The notes beneath the pieces are model-generated. The model saw only the letters and a program-made list of their open reading frames with translations, did no database searches and had not been told where the DNA came from. A DNA stretch of 64,000 nt from Pseudomonas sp. LRP2-20 (GTDB lineage Bacteria > Pseudomonadota > Gammaproteobacteria > Pseudomonadales > Pseudomonadaceae), in contig NZ_AP025944.1 in NCBI RefSeq assembly GCF_024349685.1, positions 4,160,001 to 4,224,000 of the forward strand. Reading direction: 5' to 3'. A program made the position numbers and the translations under genes. This document shows positions 52,665-60,337 of this stretch, piece by piece (the first letter of the stretch is position 1; every line of letters starts with the position of its first letter).

Positions 52665-53867
52665 ATGCGCAGCGCCGAAAAGACCGAGCAAGGCACCGCC
52701 GCCAAGGCCCTGCCGAAGATGCCTCGCAGCGTCTGGGCGCTGGGCTTCGTGTCGCTGTTCATGGATATTTCCTCGGAGATGATCCACGCCCTGCTGCCGC
52801 TGTACATGGTCACCGTACTCGGTACTTCGGTGGTCGCCGTCGGCTTCATCGAGGGCATCGCCGAGGCCACTGCGGCGATCACCAAGGTGTTCTCCGGCGC
52901 GCTCAGCGACCGCCTCGGCAAGCGCAAGCTGCTGACGGTGGTGGGCTATGGCCTGGGCGCGCTGACCAAGCCGGTGTTCCCCCTGGCCTCCGGGCTGGAG
53001 TGGCTGACGGCGGCGCGCTTCGTCGACCGTATCGGCAAGGGCATCCGCGGCGCCCCCCGCGATGCGCTGGTGGCTGATGTGACCCCGCCCGAGCTGCGTG
53101 GCGCGGCATTCGGCCTGCGCCAGGCGCTGGACACCGTCGGCGCTTTTCTCGGCCCGCTGCTGGCGATCGTGCTGATGTGGCTGACGGCGAGCCATTTCCA
53201 GACGGTGTTCTGGGTGGCGGTGATCCCGGCATTCATCGCCGTGTACATTCTCGTCGCCTTCGTGCGCGAACCCGAGGTATCGCCCGGTGCGCGGCCGCTG
53301 CGCTCGCCGCTGGCGCTGCATGAACTGGCGCGCCTGGGCGCGGCCTACTGGCGGCTGATCGGCCTGGCCATGGTGTTCACCCTGGCCCGTTTCAGCGAGG
53401 CGTTCCTGCTGTTGCGCGCCCAGGACATGGGCCTGGCGCCGTTGTGGGCGCCAGCGGTGCTGGTGCTCATGGCCCTGGCCTATTCGCTGTCGGCCTACCC
53501 CGCCGGTGCGCTGTCGGACCGCGTGGGCCGCCGGGGCGTGCTGATGATCGGGCTGGGCCTGCTGGTTGCCGCCGACCTGTTGCTGGCCCTGCTGCCAGGC
53601 TGGGCCGGGCTGGCACTGGGCGTGGCGGCCTGGGGCCTGCATCTGGGCTTCACCCAGGGCATCTTCGCCGCGCTGATCGCCGACAGCGCGCCGGCCAACC
53701 TGCGCGGCACCGCATTCGGCCTGTTCAACCTGCTGACCGGTGTGGCGCTGCTGGTCGCCAGCGTGGTGGCCGGGCTGCTGTGGGATGGCGCCGGGTTCCA
53801 GGCGACCTTCCTGGTCGGGGCGGGGTTTGCCGGTGCCACACTGCTGGGCGTGACGCTGTTGCGCTGA
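52665..53867 (+). CDS. MFS transporter
   Basis: 400 residues, 12 predicted helices. The first loop has GALSDRLGKRKLLTVVGYGLG and a later one has GALSDRVGRRGVLMIGLGLL, the canonical MFS loop motifs in both halves. RFVDRIGKGIRGAPRDALVADV follows in the N-terminal half. It is likely a drug/metabolite exporter; substrate unknown. The ATG at 52665 lacks a strong Shine-Dalgarno (GCCGAGGCTCCCG). It is inserted between umuC and umuD in opposite orientation and starts about 100 bp from the umuC LexA box. Confidence 0.88.
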   Translation: MRSAEKTEQGTAAKALPKMPRSVWALGFVSLFMDISSEMIHALLPLYMVTVLGTSVVAVGFIEGIAEATAAITKVFSGALSDRLGKRKLLTVVGYGLGALTKPVFPLASGLEWLTAARFVDRIGKGIRGAPRDALVADVTPPELRGAAFGLRQALDTVGAFLGPLLAIVLMWLTASHFQTVFWVAVIPAFIAVYILVAFVREPEVSPGARPLRSPLALHELARLGAAYWRLIGLAMVFTLARFSEAFLLLRAQDMGLAPLWAPAVLVLMALAYSLSAYPAGALSDRVGRRGVLMIGLGLLVAADLLLALLPGWAGLALGVAAWGLHLGFTQGIFAALIADSAPANLRGTAFGLFNLLTGVALLVASVVAGLLWDGAGFQATFLVGAGFAGATLLGVTLLR

Positions 53868-53873
53868 GCCCGC

Positions 53874-54305
53874 TCAGGCGGCCGGGTCGTGGCTGCGCAC
53901 ACTGAAGGTCACCACACCCCAGATCATGAAGTCGTCACCCTCCATGATGTAGCGTGGCGCATAGCGGGGGTTTTCCGAGCGCAGCAGCACTTGCCCGGCA
54001 ACGTGCTGCAGGCGCTTGCACAATGGCTCGCCGTTGACTGCGGCAATCACGATATGGCCATGGCGCGCCTCGATCGAGCGGTCGACCAGCACCAGGTCGC
54101 CATCGAAGATACCGGCGCCTTGCATGCTGTCGCCGTCTATCCTGACCAGATAGATGTGCGGTGCGCGCAGGTTGAGCAGTTCGTCCAGCGAGATAGGCTG
54201 CTCCATGTGGTCGGCGGCTGGCGACGGAAAGCCCGCCGGAACACGGAACAGATAGCGCGGCACGGCAGCACTGCCGCCCGTGATGGGACCCAGGATGGAA
54301 GTCAT
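53874..54305 (-). CDS. umuD: UmuD, SOS S24 (LexA-like) protease subunit of Pol V
   Basis: 143 residues. The self-cleavage site AGFPSPAADHMEQ lies near residue 25, Ser is in DGDSMQGAGIFDGDLVLVDRS and Lys in HGHIVIAAVNGEPLCKRL. RecA-stimulated autocleavage gives UmuD', which joins UmuC. Start 54305 (MTSILGPITGG) is chosen over a frame running to 55172 because the longer frame is antisense to the SRAP gene. It lies 20 bp from its LexA box and ends 6 bp before the convergent MFS stop. Confidence 0.93.
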   Translation of the reverse strand: MTSILGPITGGSAAVPRYLFRVPAGFPSPAADHMEQPISLDELLNLRAPHIYLVRIDGDSMQGAGIFDGDLVLVDRSIEARHGHIVIAAVNGEPLCKRLQHVAGQVLLRSENPRYAPRYIMEGDDFMIWGVVTFSVRSHDPAA

Positions 54306-54325
54306 GAGACGGCCTTGATAATTAG

Positions 54326-54341
54326 CTGTATGCATATACAG
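54326..54341. promoter_or_regulatory. LexA (SOS) box shared by umuD and the divergent SRAP gene
   Basis: CTGTATGCATATACAG: a perfect 16-bp palindromic LexA box. It is 20 bp upstream of umuD and 66 bp upstream of the SRAP ATG on the other strand. Confidence 0.95.
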
Positions 54342-54407
54342 TAAACGCGGTAGCGAGTATCCGGTCAATTTCGCCGTAGGATATTTCGACAAGTGGGGGT
54401 ACATGCC

Positions 54408-55112
54408 ATGTGCGGACGCTTCGCCCAGTACCAGGGCCTGGCCGACTACCTGCGTGAACTGGACGCCGAACAGGACGTGATCAGCGGCTACGACAACCAG
54501 CCGATCGGCCGCTACAACGTCGCCCCCGGCAGCCGCGTGCTGATCCTGCATCAGGCTGCCGATGGCCTGCGCATCGCCCCTTGCCATTGGGGATGGGCAC
54601 CGTTCTGGGCCACGGGCAAACGGCCGGCACCCATCAACGCGCGGGTCGAGACGGTGACCACCGGCAAGTTCTTCAAGGCCCTCTGGCCGCAAGGGCGGGC
54701 CTTGGTGATGGCCGACGGCTGGTACGAATGGGTGGCCGACCCGCAGGACCCCAAGCGCAAGCAACCCTATTTCATCCGCCTGAAGAGCCAGGCGCCGATG
54801 TTCATGGCGGCGCTGGCCGAGGTGCATGCGGGGCTGGAGCCGAACGAGGGGGATGGCTTCGTCATCATCACTGCTGCCAGCGATGCGGGAATGGTCGATA
54901 TCCATGACCGCCGGCCCTTGGTGCTGAGCCCGGAGCATGCCCGGGCGTGGATCGACCCAGACGTACCTGCCGAAGAAGCCGAGCGACTGGCGCGGGAGCA
55001 GTGCTTGCCGGTGGAGGCGTTCGAATGGTTTGCGGTGGGCAAGGAAGTGGGGAATGTGCGCAACGAAGGGGCTGAGCTGATTGTGATGCTCGATGCCGCG
55101 CATCAGCCCTGA
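54408..55112 (+). CDS. SRAP domain protein (YedK/HMCES family)
   Basis: 234 residues beginning MCGRFAQYQ: Cys2 is the nucleophile that forms a thiazolidine crosslink with abasic sites in single-stranded DNA after Met removal. Other conserved positions: PINARVET (Asn), VMADGWYEW (Glu) and MVDIHDRRP (His). It shields abasic lesions during replication. Start 54408 is required for Cys2; a frame open to 54393 would bury it. It diverges from umuD with a LexA box in between, suggesting SOS induction. Confidence 0.93.
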   Translation: MCGRFAQYQGLADYLRELDAEQDVISGYDNQPIGRYNVAPGSRVLILHQAADGLRIAPCHWGWAPFWATGKRPAPINARVETVTTGKFFKALWPQGRALVMADGWYEWVADPQDPKRKQPYFIRLKSQAPMFMAALAEVHAGLEPNEGDGFVIITAASDAGMVDIHDRRPLVLSPEHARAWIDPDVPAEEAERLAREQCLPVEAFEWFAVGKEVGNVRNEGAELIVMLDAAHQP

Positions 55113-55128
55113 ATCTTTATTGCCAGTG

Positions 55129-55227
55129 GCGGCCTCTTCGCGGGCAAGCCCGCTCCCACAGGGACTGCACAATGCTCAAGACCTGTGCGGTCCCTGTGGG
55201 AGCGGGCTTGCCCGCGAAGAGGCCAGT
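55129..55227. repeat. Head-to-head REP pair
   Basis: REP arms at 55129-55164 and 55190-55227 in inverted orientation. Each carries TTCGCGGGCAAGCCCGCTCC with a CCCACAGGGA tail. Between convergent SRAP and ABC exporter genes. Confidence 0.88.
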
Positions 55228-55250
55228 ACCGGCAACCTAACTGCCGAAGG

Positions 55251-57056
55251 TCAAGCCAGGACCTCCTGCTGGCGCAGCGACCAACCGCCCTGCCCATCCA
55301 CTTCCAGCCGATGGGTATGGAAGTCGGCCAAGGTGCTGCGATGCCCCACACTCACCAGCAAGGTCTCGGGCATTTCCTTGCGCAACAACGCATACATCGC
55401 ATGCTCCAGCCCTTCATCCATCGCCGAAGTGGACTCGTCGAGGAACACCACCTGCGGCCGGTTGAACAGCACCCGGGCAAACGCCAGGCGCTGCTGCTCA
55501 CCGACCGACAGAATGTTCGACCAGTCGCAATTGACCGCCAGCCGCTCGGCCAGGTGCGCCAGGTTGACCTCGCGCAGGGCCTGCTGCATGCGTGCTTCAT
55601 CCCCCGGTTGGCTGTCGGCCGGGTAGGCAATGGCGGTGCGCAGGTCGCCCAGGGGCAGGTAAGGCCGCTGTGACAGGAACAACGCCTGGGTACCCAGCGG
55701 CCGCCGAACTTCACCCTCGGCATACGGCCACAGGCCCGCCAGGGCACGCAGCAAGGTGGTCTTGCCACTGCCCGACGGCCCTTTGATCAGCAGCGCCTGG
55801 CCACCGTGCAGGCGCAGGTCGAGGTCGGCGATCAGCGCATGCCCATCCGGGCGCAGCACTTGCAGGCCGATGATATCCAGCGCCCGCGGCTGGTCTTTGG
55901 TCTGCACCCGTGGCAGTGCGCTGGCCTGGTCATTGGCATCGAGGAAGCCGGTCAAACGGTCGAGGGTGGCGCGGTACTGGGCGAAGGTGTCGTAGGACTC
56001 ACGGAAGAACGACAGCGAATCCTGCACCTGGCCGAACGCCTGGGAAGTCTGCATCACGTCACCCAGCTTGATCGCCCCGCTGAAGAAGCGCGGCGCCTGG
56101 AGGATGAACGGGAACACCACCGCCACCTGGCTGACACCGAGGTTGAAGCCGCTGAACTTGAGGTTCCGGAACACCAGGGCCCAGACATTGACGATCAGCG
56201 CGCCGAAGCGCCCCAGCAAAGTCGCCCGTTCGACCGGCGCGCCTTGGTAGAAGGCAATGTTCTCGGCGTTCTCACGCAGGCGCATCAGCGCATAACGGAA
56301 GTTCGCCGTGAGCTTTTCGTTGAGGAAGTTCAGGCGGATCAGCGGCTGGCCGAGGCGGAAGGCTACCCAGGTGGCGATCAGCACATAGACGTACACCGCG
56401 AACACCATCGCCCGGGGAATCTCGTAGCCTGCCACCGTCAGCGGCGCCGAAAGGCCCCAGAGGATGCCGGTAAAGGCCACCAGCGAAACCAGCGCGCTGA
56501 CCGCGCCCAGGGCCAGCGACACGGAGTTGCTGACGAACGCGCTGACGTCCAGCTCGATACGCTGGTCGGGGTTGTCCACCGGCTCGGCGAGGAAGCGGCC
56601 GCGGTAGTAGGCATCGCCCTTCATCCAGTCGCCCGTCAGGCGCTCGGTCAGCCACACCCGCCACTGGATGCTGAACGCCTGGGTCACGTAGAAGGTGAAC
56701 AGCGAACGCAGCACATGGATGGTGGCCAGCACCGCAAACACCCCCAGCAGGTACCAGAAGGCGGTCTGGTCGAGGGCCTGCAGGGCGCTGTAGAAGCCGT
56801 TGTACCAGAACGAGAACAGCACGTTCAGGCGCACCGAGAACAGCGTCAGTACCAGCAACAGGCCGAACACCAGCAGCGGGCGCCAGCTGCGCCGGAAGGT
56901 GAAGTAAGGCCCCGCCAGCTGCCAGAACTGTCTGCCCCAGCGCGTGTAGCGCACGGCCAGGGAGGCAGCGGCGGTGAAGCCGATGAGGGTGATGAACGAG
57001 GCGATTGCAAGCCAGCTCAGGCTCTCTTGCAGGGCCTGGTGCCAGTTCATGTCCAT
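55251..57056 (-). CDS. ABC transporter, fused permease/ATPase, YddA/SbmA-BacA-like
   Basis: 601 residues from MDMNWHQALQESLSWL (an ATG 6 bp later is equally possible). The N-terminal SbmA/BacA-like membrane domain (about 1-370, six helices) includes SIQWRVWLTERLTGDWMKGDAYYR and NPDQRIELDV, the hallmark of the ABCD/SbmA group. The ATPase domain has Walker A GPSGSGKTTLLRALAG, signature LSVGEQQRLAFAR (SVGEQQ in place of SGGQ) and Walker B QVVFLDEST. It likely exports or imports a peptide-like or vitamin-like substrate at the inner membrane. Isolated gene. Confidence 0.9.
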   Translation of the reverse strand: MDMNWHQALQESLSWLAIASFITLIGFTAAASLAVRYTRWGRQFWQLAGPYFTFRRSWRPLLVFGLLLVLTLFSVRLNVLFSFWYNGFYSALQALDQTAFWYLLGVFAVLATIHVLRSLFTFYVTQAFSIQWRVWLTERLTGDWMKGDAYYRGRFLAEPVDNPDQRIELDVSAFVSNSVSLALGAVSALVSLVAFTGILWGLSAPLTVAGYEIPRAMVFAVYVYVLIATWVAFRLGQPLIRLNFLNEKLTANFRYALMRLRENAENIAFYQGAPVERATLLGRFGALIVNVWALVFRNLKFSGFNLGVSQVAVVFPFILQAPRFFSGAIKLGDVMQTSQAFGQVQDSLSFFRESYDTFAQYRATLDRLTGFLDANDQASALPRVQTKDQPRALDIIGLQVLRPDGHALIADLDLRLHGGQALLIKGPSGSGKTTLLRALAGLWPYAEGEVRRPLGTQALFLSQRPYLPLGDLRTAIAYPADSQPGDEARMQQALREVNLAHLAERLAVNCDWSNILSVGEQQRLAFARVLFNRPQVVFLDESTSAMDEGLEHAMYALLRKEMPETLLVSVGHRSTLADFHTHRLEVDGQGGWSLRQQEVLA

Positions 57057-57144
57057 AGGGAATATCCGTGACGAGAGTTTCCGCGAGCGTAGCATCGCAG
57101 TGGGATTCGTCTTGCATAAATGACGGACATTTCATTTTCCCTGT

Positions 57145-57247
57145 TCCGGCCCCTTCGCGGGCAAGCCCGCTCCCACAGGTACTCCACTGCACTCAGGCCA
57201 GTGGTACTCCTGTGGGAGCGGGCTTGCCCGCGAAAGGGCCGGCACAG
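57145..57247. repeat. Head-to-head REP pair
   Basis: REP arms at 57145-57180 and 57209-57247, inverted. They share TTCGCGGGCAAGCCCGCTCC with the pair at 55129, plus a GGCCC variant at one end. Located between fdsD and the ABC exporter start. Confidence 0.87.
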
Positions 57248-57254
57248 GCGAGCG

Positions 57255-57458
57255 CTAGGCCAAGGCCTCCACCACCTTGGCATCCAGCCCTTCCTGCCCA
57301 TGGGCAGCAATCCACTCCCCCAGCTGCCGGCGCATCGCTGGCGTCCAGAAGCTCTGCAGGTGCAGCCTCACCCCTTGCACCGCCAACTGCCGGTTCGGCT
57401 CGCTGTCGAAGTAGTGGGCGATCTGGTTGGCCATCTTGACCAGGTTGTCGCTGCTCAT
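57255..57458 (-). CDS. fdsD: FdsD, formate dehydrogenase delta subunit
   Basis: 67 residues, a small helical protein (MSSDNLVKMANQIAHYFDSEP ... VRLHLQSFWTPAMRRQLGEWI) typical of the FdsD family, which supports assembly or stability of the soluble NAD-dependent formate dehydrogenase. Its ATG overlaps the fdsA stop (ATGA), so it is the last gene of the fdsGBAD operon. Confidence 0.9.
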   Translation of the reverse strand: MSSDNLVKMANQIAHYFDSEPNRQLAVQGVRLHLQSFWTPAMRRQLGEWIAAHGQEGLDAKVVEALA

Positions 57459-60337
57459 CGGTGCACCTCGGCTTTTTCCGCAGTGCGGCGTTCCTTGAGC
57501 AGGCGCCGCTGTTCGTCACTGAAGTCCTGGTAGCGCTTCTGCCATTCCGACGGGTGGAACACCTTCACCACCTCCACCGCCGTGACCTTGTATTCCGGGC
57601 AGTTGGTGGCCCAGTCGGAGTTGTCTGTGGTGATCACGTTGGCGCCGGACTCGGGGAAGTGGAAGGTGGTGTACACCACCCCCGGCGCCACCCGTGCACT
57701 GACCTTGGCGCGCAGCACGGTCTGCCCCGCACGGCTGCCGATGCCCACCCAGTCGCCGTCGTGGATGCCACGGCTTTCGGCATCGCTGGGGTGGATTTCC
57801 AGCCGGTCGGCGTCGTGCCAGGCAGTGTTGCTGGTACGTCGGGTCTGGGCGCCGACGTTGTACTGGCTGAGAATGCGCCCGGTGGTCAGCAGCAGCGGGT
57901 AGCGGCTGTTGACCTTCTCGTCGGTGGGCACATAACCGGTCAGCATGAAGCGCCCCTTGCCCCGCACGAACTGGTCGATATGCATGGTCGGGGTGCCGTC
58001 CGGGGCGGCGTCGTTGCACGGCCATTGCAGGCTGCCGTGGCGGTCGAGCTCGGCATAGCTGACGCGGTGGAAGCTCGGCGTCAGGCGGGCGATCTCGTCC
58101 ATGATCTCGGCCGGGTGGCGGTAATTCATCGGGTAACCCAGGGCATTGGCCAGGGCCATGGTGGCTTCCCAGTCGGCCTTGCCGGCCAGCGGCTCCATCA
58201 CCTTGCGTACCCGCGAGATGCGCCGCTCGGCGTTGGTGAAGGTGCCGTCCTTCTCGAGGAACGAGCTGCCCGGCAGGAACACGTGGGCGAACTTGGCCGT
58301 CTCGTTGAGGAAGATGTCCTGCACCACCACGCACTCCATCGCCAGCAGGGCGGCGGTGACATGCTGGGTGTTGGGGTCGCTCTGGGCGATGTCCTCGCCC
58401 TGGCAGTACAGCGCCTTGAAGCTGCCGTCCAGCGCCGCCTCGAACATGTTGGGGATGCGCAGGCCCGGGTCGGGTTGCAGGGTCACGCCCCAGGCCTGCT
58501 CGAACTCGGCGCGCACGCCTTCGTTGGAGATGTGCCGGTAACCGGGCAGCTCGTGGGGGAACGACCCCATGTCGCAGGAGCCCTGCACGTTGTTCTGCCC
58601 ACGCAGCGGGTTCACCCCTACCCCTTCGCGGCCGATGTTGCCGGTGGCCATGGCCAGGTTGGCGATGCCCATCACCGCAGTACTGCCCTGGCTGTGCTCG
58701 GTCACACCCAGGCCGTAGTAGATCGCCGCGTTGCCGCCGGTGGCGTACAGCCGGGCGGCGGCGCGGATCTGCTCGGCAGGCACGCCACAGACCGGGCCCA
58801 GGGCTTCCGGGGCGTTTTCCGGCAGGCTGACGAAGTCGCGCCAGCGGGCGAAGTCTTCGGTTTCGCAGCGGGCGTCGATGAAGCGCTGGGCCAGCAGGCC
58901 CTCGCTGACGATCACATGGGCCAGGGCATTGAGCATGGCCACGTTGGTACCGGGGCGCAGTTGCAGGTGCAGTTCGGCACGGGCGTGGGGCGAGTCGACC
59001 AGGTCGATGCGCCGTGGGTCGATGACGATCAGCCGCGCGCCCTGGCGCAGGCGGCGCTTGAGCTGCGAGCCGAATACCGGGTGGGCGTCGGTGGGGTTGG
59101 CGCCGATCACCAGGATCACGTCGGCCTGCATCACCGAGTCGAAACTCTGGGTGCCGGCGGACTCACCCAGCGTCTGCTTCAGGCCATAGCCGGTCGGCGA
59201 GTGGCAAACCCGTGCGCAGGTGTCGACGTTGTTGTTGCCAAACGCCGTACGCACCAGTTTCTGCACCAGGTAGGCTTCTTCGTTGGTGCAGCGGCTGGAG
59301 GTGATGCCACCGATCGAGTCGCGCCCGTACTTGAGCTGGATGCGGCGCAACTCGCTGGCGGCGTAGGTCACCGCCTCGTCCCAGCTGACTTCCTGCCACG
59401 GGTCTTCCAGGCGCTTGCGGATCATCGGTTTGGTGATGCGGTCGGGGTGGGTGGCGTAACCCCAGGCGAAACGGCCCTTGACGCAGGCGTGGCCATGGTT
59501 GGCGCCGCCGTTCTTGTCCGGGACCATGCGCACCAGCTGGTCGCCCTTCATCTCGGCGCGGAACGAGCAGCCAACGCCGCAGTAGGCGCAGGTGGTGATC
59601 ACCGCACGCTCGGGCTGGCCAAGCTGGACCAGGCTCTTCTCGGTGAGCGTCGCCGTCGGGCAGGCCTGCACGCAGGCGCCGCACGACACGCATTCGGAAG
59701 CGAGGAAGTTGTCGCCGCCGGCCGCCGCCACCCGTGATTCGAAACCGCGCCCGGTGATGGTCAGGGCGTAGGTGCCCTGGATATCTTCGCAGGCACGCAC
59801 GCAGCGGCTGCAGACGATGCACTTGCTCGGCTCGTAATCGAAATACGGGTTGGACGTGTCCTTCTTCTCCGCCAGGTGGTTGGCGCCGTCATAGCCGTAG
59901 CGCACCTCGCGCAGGCCGACCTGGCCGGCGACGGTCTGCAGCTCGCAGTTGCCGTTGGCCGAGCAGGTCAGGCAGTCCAACGGGTGGTCGGAAATGTACA
60001 GCTCCATCACGTTGCGGCGCAGGTCGGCCAGGCGTGAGGTTTGCGTGCGCACCACCATGCCCTCGGCAACCGGCGTGGTGCACGAGGCCGGGTAGCCACG
60101 CATGCCTTCGATTTCCACCATGCACATGCGGCACGAACCGAACGCTTCGAGGCTGTCGGTGGCGCACAGTTTGGGGATGCTGGTGCCGAGCATGGCGGCG
60201 GCGCGCATCACCGAGGTGCCGGCCGGCACGCTGATGCTGCGGCCATCGATGTTCAGGCTGATCTGCACGTCGCTGTCGCGGGCTGGCGTGCCCAGATCGA
60301 TGTTGGTATCAGCCCCGGGGTCAAAGTAATTGATCAC
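57455..60337 (-). CDS. fdsA: FdsA, molybdenum-dependent formate dehydrogenase alpha (catalytic) subunit
   Basis: 960 residues from a GTG start (VINYFDPGADT). N-terminal [2Fe-2S] ferredoxin domain (SFGSCRMCMVEIEG region), a His/Cys cluster (HPLDCLTCSANGNCELQ) and two [4Fe-4S] motifs (CIVCSRCVRACEDIQG; CVSCGACVQACPTATL), then CAYCGVGCSF and the Mo-bis-MGD domain. The active-site residue is Cys (ARVCHSPTGYG), not selenocysteine. It oxidises formate to CO2 and passes electrons to FdsB. Start GTG 60337 is supported by GGAGG and overlap with the fdsB stop; the frame extends to 60457 inside fdsB. Confidence 0.95.
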   Translation of the reverse strand: MINYFDPGADTNIDLGTPARDSDVQISLNIDGRSISVPAGTSVMRAAAMLGTSIPKLCATDSLEAFGSCRMCMVEIEGMRGYPASCTTPVAEGMVVRTQTSRLADLRRNVMELYISDHPLDCLTCSANGNCELQTVAGQVGLREVRYGYDGANHLAEKKDTSNPYFDYEPSKCIVCSRCVRACEDIQGTYALTITGRGFESRVAAAGGDNFLASECVSCGACVQACPTATLTEKSLVQLGQPERAVITTCAYCGVGCSFRAEMKGDQLVRMVPDKNGGANHGHACVKGRFAWGYATHPDRITKPMIRKRLEDPWQEVSWDEAVTYAASELRRIQLKYGRDSIGGITSSRCTNEEAYLVQKLVRTAFGNNNVDTCARVCHSPTGYGLKQTLGESAGTQSFDSVMQADVILVIGANPTDAHPVFGSQLKRRLRQGARLIVIDPRRIDLVDSPHARAELHLQLRPGTNVAMLNALAHVIVSEGLLAQRFIDARCETEDFARWRDFVSLPENAPEALGPVCGVPAEQIRAAARLYATGGNAAIYYGLGVTEHSQGSTAVMGIANLAMATGNIGREGVGVNPLRGQNNVQGSCDMGSFPHELPGYRHISNEGVRAEFEQAWGVTLQPDPGLRIPNMFEAALDGSFKALYCQGEDIAQSDPNTQHVTAALLAMECVVVQDIFLNETAKFAHVFLPGSSFLEKDGTFTNAERRISRVRKVMEPLAGKADWEATMALANALGYPMNYRHPAEIMDEIARLTPSFHRVSYAELDRHGSLQWPCNDAAPDGTPTMHIDQFVRGKGRFMLTGYVPTDEKVNSRYPLLLTTGRILSQYNVGAQTRRTSNTAWHDADRLEIHPSDAESRGIHDGDWVGIGSRAGQTVLRAKVSARVAPGVVYTTFHFPESGANVITTDNSDWATNCPEYKVTAVEVVKVFHPSEWQKRYQDFSDEQRRLLKERRTAEKAEVHR

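Noticed and set aside
57461..59737. 758-codon plus-strand frame opposite fdsA
   Set aside because: Antisense to a clear formate dehydrogenase subunit; no start signal and no recognisable protein features.
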